Below, piece by piece: positions 24,156-34,579 of a stretch of DNA of 64,000 nucleotides (positions are counted from its first letter, which is position 1; every line of letters begins with the position of its first letter). This DNA is from Dactylonectria macrodidyma (taxonomy: Eukaryota; Ascomycota; Sordariomycetes; Hypocreales; Nectriaceae). The stretch is from positions 2,170,001 to 2,234,000 of the forward strand of contig JAGMUV010000001.1 in assembly GCA_020744425.1 (NCBI GenBank). Reading direction: 5' to 3'. The translations under genes were made by a program, and so were the position numbers. A model generated the notes under the pieces. That model made no database searches and was not told where the DNA came from. It was given only the letters and a program-made list of their open reading frames with translations.

Positions 24156-25601
24156 TCAAACCTTGTAGAAGCAGAAGCCAATGTAGAAGCTCGCTGCCTC
24201 CATCTCATCGTCTGAGACGAGCAGCGGGCCGCCGCCACGCCCGCGGACGCCCATGCGCTCGCTCAGCGGCCCCAGCTCGGGGTCATCCTTCTCGGCTTCC
24301 CAGATCTCGGGAAAGGTGCGGTGGAATTGCAGCTCCAAGTTGTAGTCGTCGGCGAGGGCACGGAATGCCTCCCAGGGGACAACGTACTCAGGCACCTCCT
24401 CGACGGCCTCGTCCAGAAAGAAGTTATACTTCCAGCCAAAGGCTGGCCGGAAGACACCGTCCTCGGGCGTCTTGCCGGGGAAACGCACGCGGTAGATGCT
24501 GTTGCCCCACTCAGCCGTGGGCTCAGCCTCGCCCTCCTCGAGCTCGCCGTCCTCAGCCTCGGCGGGAGGCGTCGCGGCCTTGTCGGCGTCTAATCCAGCG
24601 GCCTTGGCCTCGCGCTTCGCGGCGACTTTTTCGTTGAACTTGCGGACGTGCTCGCCGAGGACGTCGGAGTTGGGGATGCAGCCGATGAAGCGGCCGCCCT
24701 TCTTCAGGGCGCCGGCAACGTTGCGGAGCATGATGCGGGCATTCTTCTCGGACTCAAAGGCGTAGTGCATGGAGAACATCATGCTGACAACGTCGAAGCC
24801 GCGTCGGTTCATGGGCGATGGGTCCCAGCCGACCTGGTGGATGATGTCAATGTTCTCGATGCTCTCGCCGTAGCAGTCCTTGACGTGGAAGCGAGCGTCG
24901 AAGGGCGGCGGCGGCGGGCGGCGGTTATTGAATCCGCCACGGCCACCTCCTCGGCCACCGCGACCGCCGCCGCGCGAGCCCAGGGTCCTGTAGCGCTCGC
25001 GGGCCTGCTCGATGCTCACGTCGGCGGGATCAAGGCCAACGTAGAGCTGGATGGGCTGGGGAGCCTGCTGCCACTTGTTCAGATCGCCGCCCTTGCCGCA
25101 GCCGATGTCGAGGACGAGCAGGTCCTTGTCGGTGGACCGGCCCTGCTCGCGGGAGCCCGGGGTGTGGTCCTCGTCTGGAGAGTAGCGCTGGATGATGCAG
25201 CTCTTGATCCAGTTGTTGAAGACGCGTAGGCCCTTGATCTTGCTGTCGCGGGTGCGCCAGTCGCGCCCTCTCTCGGGGACGTTGTTGTAGTGCTGCCTCA
25301 CGACGTCATTGATGCGCCGGGAGCGGTTCTCCTCGTCCTTGGATGCCTGGAGGGCGGCGGCTCCGCGCTCGCGCTCGAGTTGGCGCTGCCGGATAGCCTC
25401 GCGCTCGGCCTCGGAGATGCGGGCGCGGTTCCCGGGCCGCTTCTGCCTCCGGGGCTGCTCGGAGGGGGATACGGCGCGTCGCTTGGCGGGCTGGAGCGAC
25501 TTTGCGTTGTAGGGCTGGGGGAGGTCGTCGATCTCTTCCTCGGCGCGTCGTTTGCGGCTGGACCTGTCATCCGCGGGGTCTGGGCTCGATCTGTCGGCCA
25601 T
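24156..25601 (-). CDS. abd1: mRNA cap guanine-N7 methyltransferase (Abd1 type), 481 aa, intronless
   Basis: A single open frame starts at the ATG at 25601. The N-terminal ~120 residues are basic and disordered. The methyltransferase fold starts with the conserved N-N-W-I-K-S before the SAM site L-V-L-D-I-G-C-G-K-G-G-D-L-N-K-W. It continues with L-Y-V-G-L-D, D-V-V-S-M-M-F-S-M-H-Y-A-F-E-S (cap/SAM pocket) and ends in F-Y-I-G-F-C-F-Y-K. It methylates N7 of the guanosine cap of nuclear pre-mRNA. An Arg-Gly-Gly-rich insert followed by a proline run (codons around 24910-24990) splits the fold after the second beta strand; such inserts could bind RNA, which is inference. A second acidic insert rich in Glu and Ala lies before the C-terminal part. 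The gene converges with gem1. Confidence 0.95.
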   Translation of the reverse strand: MADRSSPDPADDRSSRKRRAEEEIDDLPQPYNAKSLQPAKRRAVSPSEQPRRQKRPGNRARISEAEREAIRQRQLERERGAAALQASKDEENRSRRINDVVRQHYNNVPERGRDWRTRDSKIKGLRVFNNWIKSCIIQRYSPDEDHTPGSREQGRSTDKDLLVLDIGCGKGGDLNKWQQAPQPIQLYVGLDPADVSIEQARERYRTLGSRGGGRGGRGGGRGGFNNRRPPPPPFDARFHVKDCYGESIENIDIIHQVGWDPSPMNRRGFDVVSMMFSMHYAFESEKNARIMLRNVAGALKKGGRFIGCIPNSDVLGEHVRKFNEKVAAKREAKAAGLDADKAATPPAEAEDGELEEGEAEPTAEWGNSIYRVRFPGKTPEDGVFRPAFGWKYNFFLDEAVEEVPEYVVPWEAFRALADDYNLELQFHRTFPEIWEAEKDDPELGPLSERMGVRGRGGGPLLVSDDEMEAASFYIGFCFYKV

Positions 25602-27722
25602 TGTTCGATGATGATGACGATGAACGGGTTCAAGGGTGCTTGATTCGGTCTGGTTGGTTCTGGTTTGCTTCGTATGCTGTGCGTTGTGGGGTTTGAAGGA
25701 TAAAGGTTACGGTCAGTGGCTTAGGGAACTGGCAGAGAGGTTTGCTTCAGCTGAGGTTGAAAGAAAGCCTCGTGTCAGGTGGAGCCCCCTTCGTGCGACC
25801 GCCACAGGGATGGATGCCGGAAGTACCACCACTCCCAATTTTGAACTTTTCATGAAATCACTACTAGACACTTTTACACCGCACAAGAGGCACAAGGACA
25901 CATACGTTCAGCAAGCCTCGGAGGAAAACACTATACAGTTATCTGGGTCGTGAATCATCGGTTTTCCGCGTCGGCCCCCCGGGAACTTTTCTTAGTCGTG
26001 GTGTGTTGACTCAGCAGTCAATGTAACACAGCCCCATGATTGTCAGCCAGGAAACGAGGTTGGACCTTTGAACACATCCACGGGGCACAGTAAGAATTAA
26101 TTCTCTATTCCTCATGCCCGTATTTGCCCCCTTATTTTAACGGGTACCAATTTATCTATGTTGTGTCACCCATCTCAGCGAGCGAGGTCTCGTGATTTTG
26201 ACAAGCCGTTGGTCTTAGGTCCTAGAACATCAGGCTTAAAATGCGTCGTACATTGTACAAGCGCTGCTTTCACCTTCTTGCAAAAGCTTTGTCCTGTAAT
26301 GGTATGGTCAAGTGGAAATGTGATGATCTTGCACGATGAGTCTCATTTGGTCTACCCAAGGCGGAAGATTTACATTATGGGTCGCATTCCGTTCTCGAGG
26401 CGCCTACTTTTTTGCCGACGGGTGACCACATCGATGAAACGGCCCACTCTCAGCTCTGCCAGTACCACAGAGCTGCTCATTGAGTCTTGTAGGTGGTACG
26501 GGCTCGAGGCTGGCAAATCGAATTTACACTCCCTCGCTTTGATTGCTCCCTTGGCGCCAATCACAATGGGTTTTTGTTGGGTTGTCGGTCTGCAGCTACG
26601 CCTCCCAATATCAGCGACCCCATGAAGTGCCTAGCAGGCCAACTGTACTATATCTCACGTTGATCGAACCAAGAAACATGTTGGCTATCTAAGAGATGTT
26701 CACGACGTCCTCGCATTGCCTAGGTTGGGTAAAACAAGGCTCTCAATGTCTGAATAGAGAACTGGAGTGTACTGGGACTGCGATCGAGGGATGCCCAAGG
26801 TTGGAATTGAAATTGACAAGACATATGAGAATGTGCAAAGTCCCAGTCCATGCAACGGCCCTACATCGATAGCTAGCACGTAGCAAATATTTTGCTAGTA
26901 TTAACACCATGCCTAGAATGCGGGACTAGTGCCGTGGCAACGACATCAACCTCAAGTTCGTATATGCGTGGAACCGAACATGGCATTACTAGCCTGCCTA
27001 GAAGGAAAAACAACACAAGGCAGTTCGGCTGCATCATACCAGCCACGAGGGATCGTCACTCCCGTTAGCGTCAATATCTCAACGCAGGCGTATTCAGGAA
27101 TAGCTACCCTATCAAAGCGGGGGACAGAAAACATGACACCAAGAGTCGGCTTCACCCTCACCAATACCGAATTTTAAAAAGAGAAGAAAAATCCTAATAT
27201 ATAAAGTAATCAAATCGGATAGCATTAGTATACTTTTATTTCTTTCTTATGAAGCTATCTGGGACTAATTCAGTGTTGTATTAGGGGTTGATGTGGCTAT
27301 TACAGTGTCGGGGAGGCTTTTGGTGTGCCATGTTTACTGCCCCCCCCCCCTTGCCTATGCTACACTTACTGCATGCTATCTTCGAAACGGCTCCTCTACG
27401 CCGACGGACTGCGGAACAGCGCATTAGGACGTTTCGCTCTGTTTAAGCAGACCGCCCCGAGTTCAGCACAGCAGAAGCTCTTGCTCCTATTATATGTCGT
27501 CTAGTGTGTCTATGCAAAAGCAAGTATCCGGGAGGGGTGAGGCTAGTCAGAGCGTGTACAGCAAGCCATTCACGGGACCTCTCAGGTTGTCTTCGCACTT
27601 CTCTCATTTCTCCCTTGTCTTAACTTTCTTCTCCTTCTTCTCTCTCATATCTCATAAACCTATTCTCAGTCGAGTCTGGTAAATTTCTGAGTCAATCTAT
27701 TGTATTCAGTCCTCCGACCATC
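25602..27722. other. 2.1 kb divergent intergenic region with a MITE-like element
   Basis: This holds the abd1 promoter side on the left and the promoter of the phosphotransferase-like gene on the right, where pyrimidine-rich TTTCTCCCTTGTCTT sits near 27607. The MITE-like copy at 27111-27357 ends about 365 bp before that gene's start. Open frames such as 26158-26625 plus show no family features. Confidence 0.55.
27111..27357 (-). mobile_element. MITE-like element, copy 2 (~247 bp, inverted relative to copy 1)
   Basis: The left end reads CAAAGCGGGGGACAGAAAAC and matches the complement of the right end of the copy at 7715-7960. The right end (GTGTGCCATGTTTACTGC then a C run and TTGCCT) matches the complement of that copy's left end. 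Both share GTCGGCTTCACC and a downstream AGAGAAGAAAAATCCTAAT. A run of about twelve C in the right end looks expanded compared with copy 1. There is no coding capacity and boundaries are good to a few bases. Confidence 0.75.
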
Positions 27723-29237
27723 ATGATGGCCAATCTCGTCGTTAGAGCCAAGGTCGAGCGGGAGATTGACCAATTCGTCGAGTCCATCGACACCGACGCC
27801 GTCTGCCGTATTGCGTCGTCTTACCACGGAGGCGTTCCTTGCAAGACATTTGGGGCCCCAAAACATGGCTGCTTCAATATCTGCATCTCAGTTGTCTTCG
27901 ACACCTCTCCTCCTGAAAAATGGGTGGTACGCATTGCCCTTCCAGCACTTGATGCCTGGATTGATGAGCGGATCGAGACCCAGTTGGCAACCATGAAGTT
28001 AGTTCTCGTCAGCCTTGTCCGCGTTCACTTGAGCCTCGTTATTCTAACCGATTCGTACTACTAAAGATATGTCTCTGCCAAAACAACTATTCCCGTGCCT
28101 CGCGTGCACGGTTGGTCCTTCACCGATGATAGTCCCATTGGCTCGGCCTTCATCATCATGGACTACGTCCACGGGTACACCCTCGATGAACTTGGCTTCC
28201 CATTCAGGACAGACAGCCGGCCGCGTTGCTTCCTCGACCTAGGCTGGGCCAAACACAAGTATCGCCAACAACTCGCCGACTTCTATACCCAACTCCGTCA
28301 GCTGGAGTTCCCCAAGATTGGCGCCCTCGGTTTCCCCACAAAGAACGGAAAACCATTGTTTGACTGTGGTGCCGACGAAATCGAAGTTATCCATCGCCCA
28401 ATGCCAATGGAAATGACAACACAGGAATTTCAGGGCATGGATCCTGCTGCCAGTGTCCCTGCCATGACCACCTATTCAACTGCAAGAAGTTTTGTTGAAG
28501 ATGCTGTCCTTTCACTGGCCAGCAATGACTTTGACAAGTCCCCTGACATTGGACTCAACGTCCGCGGTGGGCGGGACGCCCTCTATGCCCAGCACCATTT
28601 CCACCGTTTTGTCCTTGACAATTGGTTGGATTCTAAGCAAGACAAAGGGCCCTTCGTGCTGATGCATGGGGGGTTGAACATGTTGCTGGACAAGTTGGTT
28701 TTCGACACGGAGCTTAACTTGGTTGGTGTCCTGGACTGGGAGTTCAGCTGTGTCATTCCGGCACAAATGATGGTCCCGCCAGTATGGTTGACAGGTGGTG
28801 GGCCAGAAACTATGCTCACTTACAAGAAAGACTACTTTAGAGAGGTCAGCTCTATCGTGGCAGCCATAACAGAGCGCGAGTACGCCCTCGACTTGCCTCC
28901 ACGGCTCTCCCAAGAATGGGTCAAGATGGAGACGTGGTGCCACACGGCCGTCGTCCTGTCCATGGTTCGCCCAGACCTCATCTACGAGACGTACTGGTTC
29001 TACCTGTTCCACGAGGTCGAGGGCAAGATTCCCTGGGGCGTTGACTTTCGCAACTTCTACAAGTGGGCCATAGCCCCGCGCCTGGTCGCCTTCATGGAGT
29101 CGCCTGAGCACAGGGCTCTGCTCGCCCGCAAGGTGGGGGAGCAGCGACAGTATTTCGCGGATGAGAAGGAGGAGCTCCAGATGGAAACCGCGCGATGCAT
29201 CTTGGAAGAGCGAGGCCGGGCGAGGCGAGGGAACTGA
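27723..29237 (+). CDS. Aminoglycoside-phosphotransferase-fold protein with degenerate catalytic loop, 481 aa
   Basis: Two exons: 27723-27997 and 28067-29237. The 69 bp intron (GTTAGT..AAAG) restores K-Y-V-S-A-K-T-T-I-P-V-P-R-V-H-G-W, the usual hinge segment of fungal APH-family proteins. Also typical are W-V-V-R-I-A at the start of the small lobe, F-I-I-M-D-Y-V-H-G-Y-T-L-D-E-L, and V-L-D-W-E-F (Asp ~315, the metal-binding aspartate). The Brenner-type loop, normally H-G-D-x-x-x-x-N, reads H-G-G-L-N-M-L-L-D here (residues 292-300), so the catalytic Asp is Gly and the metal-binding Asn is not in register. Many fungal members have unknown small-molecule or protein substrates, so no substrate can be named. 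The frame is otherwise intact, which suggests a pseudo-enzyme rather than a dead gene. The start uses the first of two nearby ATGs. Confidence 0.8.
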
Positions 29238-31439
29238 TTGACTTGCAATGCTGTATTTGACGAGCAACTGACAACCCCCATCGAGCTATGAAGCGGCAGC
29301 ATGTCGCTGGTGGAGGAGGATGACGGATGTAAGGTCGTTTGGGGTTGGCTTGTCCAATCAGGCAAAGTCATTGCTTTCAGTGTTTGAGGTTCATCATGGA
29401 CACGGAGCTATTCTACGCAAGACAGTCAGGGGCAACGTACGACGTCGTCGTTTGATCAATTGACTTCCATCTTCTTTTCATATTCCCTGGTGCATCATTC
29501 TTCCCAGCTCGCAACTTCGCCTGCTCAACAGTGCCCCTAGTCCTCCCTCCAAACCTGTCCCGCAATAACCCCATGCTATCTCGACCTCAAGCATAACATG
29601 CCCTACCAGTCCCCGCCAAAATCCCCGCCGCCATCCTCCCCACACGTCAACTCGGCGAACTCGATTCGGAAAGGTTTTAACTGTATTGATACTTGATTAA
29701 TCTCGTCAGTTGTCTGTCATACGTTTCACTTTTGTTTGCCTACCTCGCTTATGGAATTGTTTCCGTGGTCCTTCTTACCCGTTGATGGCCGTGCTCGTAG
29801 GATGCCGCATGATCCAGTAGACGAATGATATGTTCGTTCAGTTATGACTTACCCCACTCACCTTTAGAGATCCAGTCTGAAAACACGAGGGAAGAAATGA
29901 GCGGTGATAGCAAAACTTGAGATGAAAAGAAAGTTGTTCGTCCGTCGGAAGCCGTCATAAGTTGTTACAAGTCCGTATCGTCAAAAACCTACGTGTTGGA
30001 GCGTCCGTTGCATGTAAGCGTCACTGATGATCAGCGTTCCCAGGTAGGTGCAAAAATCCCAAGACCATCCCGACCGGTCCTCCACCGCAATTTGCTACAT
30101 TCCTTGTCGATCCTCCAGCCGTAATCCCGAGTCTGTAACTTCACAAACCCTCGATACAAAACATGACAAACTTGGAACACAAGGGTGTATAGGCGGGTCG
30201 GTGCATGACGAATCGGCTGTTGGCAGCAGCTGGAAATTGATACGATGTAATGCTCGAGCATCGGAGTACGTCGTCGGTTCTCACAATCCGATGATACAAT
30301 CCGCAACAGTTCGGGGTAGGCGATGCATCCAGGTCACTAGACATGAATCCGAGGTGGGCTGGGCTTCACCGGTCGTACAGAGTGGCGTTGGATTCCAGTA
30401 TTGTTTCAGGCGACGGGCGCATGCAGCTGGCTGTGCTGAGACTCGAGCGAGCAATATTCAGGTGAGCGGTCAAGGGTGGCGTTGTTTGAGGCAATCGTGG
30501 GAGGGTTTTGTTCAGGCATTCGTCATCGTAAGTCGGTCTCATAGGCGACGTCCAAGCGAGTTGTCCAACCAGGCGATAAGACGGGCGGATTCTTCATGGT
30601 CGTTGCGTTTCGGTGAAGCAATCAAAACTGTTGTTAGAGCTCATGTTTCTAGCACTTGCGAAGGGGCTCATGTGGGCGTTGGGCTAGCGTAAGCCTGCCT
30701 AGGACAAAGCAACGATTTCGAGAGAGGAGCGAGAGAAGAGGGACAGAGCGACAAAAGTGCGTATCCGCGTGGCGTAGTCCAGAGCGAGAGAGCGTCGATC
30801 CTTGGTGTTTGTTGCCGTTCGGTCACGAAATCCAAGACATTTCTGGCACTTAGACAGGCGGACGGCGGTCTAAGCTGGCGTGGATACCCATGGTAACATT
30901 GATGCAGACGGCGCAAGGGAGTCGCGAGGGGATCAGGCTGAGAAGTCTACCGTGGACGGGTAGTTGCAAGGTGAGAAAGTAATCCAAGACATTCCTGTGT
31001 GACAGGATCCCTTTGGCGTCCCGGGCTGGGTTGGGCATCAGTCAGGCCGCAAGAAGTGGCAACTTGGACGTTATTGCATTGGGGGGGGATTAAGCCAGAC
31101 CGTTTGCCTCTGCCAAGGTAGACTAACGGATCAACGCGCATGGCCAGACAAATCAGTCGAGTTGTGTGGGGATGTTCTTTACATGTGATGATGAGAGACC
31201 CCCCATCAAGAGACGCGAGACAGTCTTGAGGAGGCCGGAATACTGCATGGAGTAGGCCGGCTGGATGCCCACATGGGGTCAGTCCGGCGGAATGTCACCT
31301 GCCCAGGGCCACGAGACAGTCACACTGGACTCTGAGATGTTGGACTCGGCTGATTCATCACGGCATGGCCAGTGAGGCGAGCGAGTGTGACTGCGAGTGG
31401 GTGTGAAGGAAGTCATATGATGAAGTTGACAACCATTGC
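29238..31439. other. 2.2 kb intergenic region, nothing recognised
   Basis: This follows the phosphotransferase-like gene. I see no open frame with a family signal, no RNA gene and no repeat apart from short homopolymer runs such as the G run near 31081. It leads into the first repeat array. Confidence 0.5.
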
Positions 31440-32150
31440 CTAGTTGATTTCAGATGTTATTGATTGGTTGGGCTGGATCTCTGGTATCCACTGAACTCTT
31501 TCATGTTTTTTCACCGGTCTTGATTTTTGGTGGACTTGCCAGAGAGCAGTCAAGGGTGGTGTCGTCAATCTTGCTTTTTGGTTAAGGGAAGAATGAGAAG
31601 GTGGGTAAAGTGATTCATGTGATTGGGGACAGAGTGCTGCAGAGTGATGATTGGAGGATGCAGTGAAAAGGCTCCACTGATAAGGTGTCCGGTGATTGGA
31701 GGACATGGCCTTGGATGCTCCATCAACTCTCTGATGTTTTTTCACCGGCTTGGATTCACCCTCGGATTGTTCTTCAGGAGGATGGGTGAGCTTGGTGAGC
31801 TGCTCTGTGATTGGAGGACTCCCAATTTTGAGGCCCCATTAACTCTCTGATATTTTTTCACCGGCTTGGGTTTTTGAGGACTTTCCTGAGAACGACTTGT
31901 GTGATTGGTGGAGGCAAGCTTGAAATGCTCCACCTAAAGAAAGGGCACACATTTACTGTGATTGGCAGGCGCGAGTCCTGATGCTCCATCAACTGTCTGG
32001 GAATCTATCGCCGGTCTGGATTTACAGCTGCATTTTTTATTTTTTTTAAAATGTGAGGTTGAGTGAGCTACTGGTGATTGGCTAACGCCCGGTTTCGAGC
32101 GCCCATCAACTCTCTTGAATTCCATCGCCGGACTGACATTTTGTGGAAAA
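31440..32150. repeat. Degenerate repeat array A with reiterated TGATTGG (CCAAT) boxes
   Basis: Units share TGATTGG near their start, then a segment like GATGCTCCATCAACTCTCTG and a T-rich tract leading to TCACCGG or TCGCCGG. TGATTGG (or TGATTGG-like) starts near 31461, 31620, 31648, 31693, 31808, 31902, 31959 and 32075, all in the same orientation. The CACCGG/CGCCGG core recurs at 31511, 31742, 31858, 32008 and 32124 (spacings 231, 116, 150 and 116). Copies are diverged and of unequal length. Further weak copies of the CGCCAGTCTTG or TCTCCGGTCTGG part appear near 32921 and 33098. No protein product is supported. Confidence 0.75.
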
Positions 32151-34579
32151 GAGGGGCAGTACGTACTCAACGTCTACTACGTAGTACAGAGTTGGATGTG
32201 ATGAACGTTGAGATGCTCAAGCCAGTTCGTCCAACAAACATACCCGGCTTGCCTAGCCAAGAAATCCAAGACACCTTTGGCACACTACAGCACCCAGAAG
32301 GTCTACTGGACAAACACACCGCATCCGCGCTTTGGTTACGTCGACTGAGTCTGTTTGCTCCAGACACATTACGATTTACAGACTGCGAAGCGACATGACT
32401 TCCCTACAGCACACAGCCTTCACAGGGAGACAGAGGAGAAAAGCAAGCAAACAACAGAAGCAATAACAGCAAACACCATCATGTCTACGGCCCGCTGCAC
32501 ATTGTGCACACTTCCGGTGCCCTCCACGGGCTGTAGTACACGCGGCCTGTCTCACAACCGCCCCTCTGTAGTCCCCTAGCATCACGGAGAGACAATGCCC
32601 GCCGTTGCAGCCAGAGTCACTTGAGCGGGTGATTTGAGGGGCTGGGCGGGAAGCAGAGGTGGCCGCCAAGGCTCCGAAGGCGAGCTGAACATGCGAGTTC
32701 CAGCCATTCAACACGTTCAATAGGATGCCTGGTCCTCAAAATTCGCGCGGCTTGCTGCATTTGGCTATTGTGGTAACTGAGACACCCTGAGGCCCGGATC
32801 ACGACGGAAGAAATGTGCATTTTCGGATCGAATTCATCATCAGGAATGTGGACTTGACCTTGATTCGTTGCCTTCTCGGGAATCACTGGTAATGACCCCA
32901 GTAAAATGTCTCGAAGTTCATCGCCAGTCTTGAAGCATCACACGAAAATTAGGAATAGTGGAGCATTCGCAATGTGGAAATTGTTGTACCTCTTGGCAAC
33001 TTGACTTTTCTCACATGCATATGCGGTCTCAGCCTCTACTGACTCCTGGTTCGCCAGAGCCTTTGAGAGCTGCTCCATCAATTGTTCAGGATTTTCTCTC
33101 CGGTCTGGGTTTTCGCTGTTCTTTGACGTTGATTGAGTAGCATGGTGTGACCCTCCCCCGGATGCCCCACTGAGTTAACAGTGGGATGCTTGTGCGGGTT
33201 GAGAAGAGTGACGGGAATCGCGTCACCAGGCATGACTCGCATCATTTGCCAAGAAATTGTGGGACACAAGACCTTCATCTGGAATCGGGCTGTCGGATGC
33301 ACACATTAACACACACGGCAGGTTGTTGAGGCCTCGTTGTCCAGCTATGTTGAAGCCACAGCTCTCGGTTGAAGGTTAATAGCGTCCCTGGTAGAAAAAC
33401 ACCTCCAGTTGTACAAAACAAGCTCTTTGGTCTCTGGAGGCATCCGAGTTTTCACATTGCCTCGTAGTGTCTATAGATAAACAAGTCATGGAATTAAGGA
33501 TATCCTCGAAGCGTTTGGTTCCGCGGATAAGGGGACGTGACAAGCTAGAGGGAGCAATGATGAGCCGCTATTGCTGGACTAGTAGCGGGCCGAGACACTA
33601 GCTACCCGTGTGGGTTGGAAGGAAGCTTGGCAAACGAAGTGGGTCAAGATCGGCTTTCAACCTTCTTCAATCTTCCTCCTCGAAGCAAGCCGTGAAATGT
33701 GCAGTGTTGTCCATAGTGTAAGCAGCCAAGAGCCAACGGGCCGAGAATATGAGACATGGCTTGGATCTCAGGTATGACCGACGACAGCTCGTAATCGCCG
33801 CTGCCTGGAAGCGAAAAGCTGAAAATGGTGGCTGAGTCCATATACCGCTGCGATTAATTTGGACCAACAGGTTTCACTCAATCCAGGGAGAAGGTGTCTC
33901 TGCTGCAAATGCAAGGCTGTAAGCCCAAATATGACTGAGGCGTCAGGTTCTGGCGTTATCATTCGACGATTCGAGTCCGAAGAATCTCGGGGCTTATGCA
34001 TGCAAAAAAAAGTCAGAGAATGGGTGAAAAAACGATGAGACTAATCTCAGCCCATTTTCCCTAGGGCGAGGCTGCGGGACAAAACAAGCCAACCGTTGAG
34101 ACGAAGAGCGAGGGTCCGCGCGGAACCGGGCAGGTCGCCGTAAGCTGAGTTGAGCGTGGCTGAAGGGAGCTGCAAGTCTCATTGAATCGATGGGCTATCA
34201 AGGTCTTCGCAGCCATCAATGACGGGATCGAGGTGTCCTTTCACCGCAATTTCCGTTGAAGTTGACACCCGCTACATGAGACACGCGGCCGCCCGGCCAC
34301 AAACACGGGAGCATTGTCAAGGCCGCCCGCAGTCCGTGTATCCATTCACGGTCGAGTTAGACAGCCTCGCGGCTCGTTTTGGTGGCCGAGGGGTTGGTAG
34401 TGTCAGCTTGGAACTGCTCCAACTGAACAGTTGCATCCGATGAGCGGGGTCGAAATCACGGTCATAGTTCCTACGCGCACGTACATGGTAGATCGTCACA
34501 CCCGGTTTTTGGTATTTCCCTGAGACATGCAGTGGGATCAGGCCATTTTGTTGATGTCGGGCCTCAATTCTTGTCTCAG
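32151..34579. other. 2.4 kb between the two repeat arrays, no gene recognised
   Basis: It contains weak array-A-like fragments (near 32921 and 33065-33110), an imperfect inverted repeat near 33160-33190 (GATGCCCCACTG against its near complement), and a GTACGTAC at 32159. The short open frames show no family likeness. Confidence 0.45.

Noticed and set aside
24648..25229. 193-codon plus-strand frame opposite abd1
   Set aside because: It is a shadow of the GC-rich antisense strand of a clear methyltransferase gene.
28512..29267. 251-codon minus-strand frame opposite the phosphotransferase-like gene
   Set aside because: It lies antisense to a well supported coding exon and shows no domain.
31440..32170. 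Minus-strand peptides with recurring K-K-x-Q-R-V-D-G-A-S-K in array A
   Set aside because: The copies fall in different frames broken by stops and unequal spacing, so they reflect a DNA repeat and not a protein repeat.
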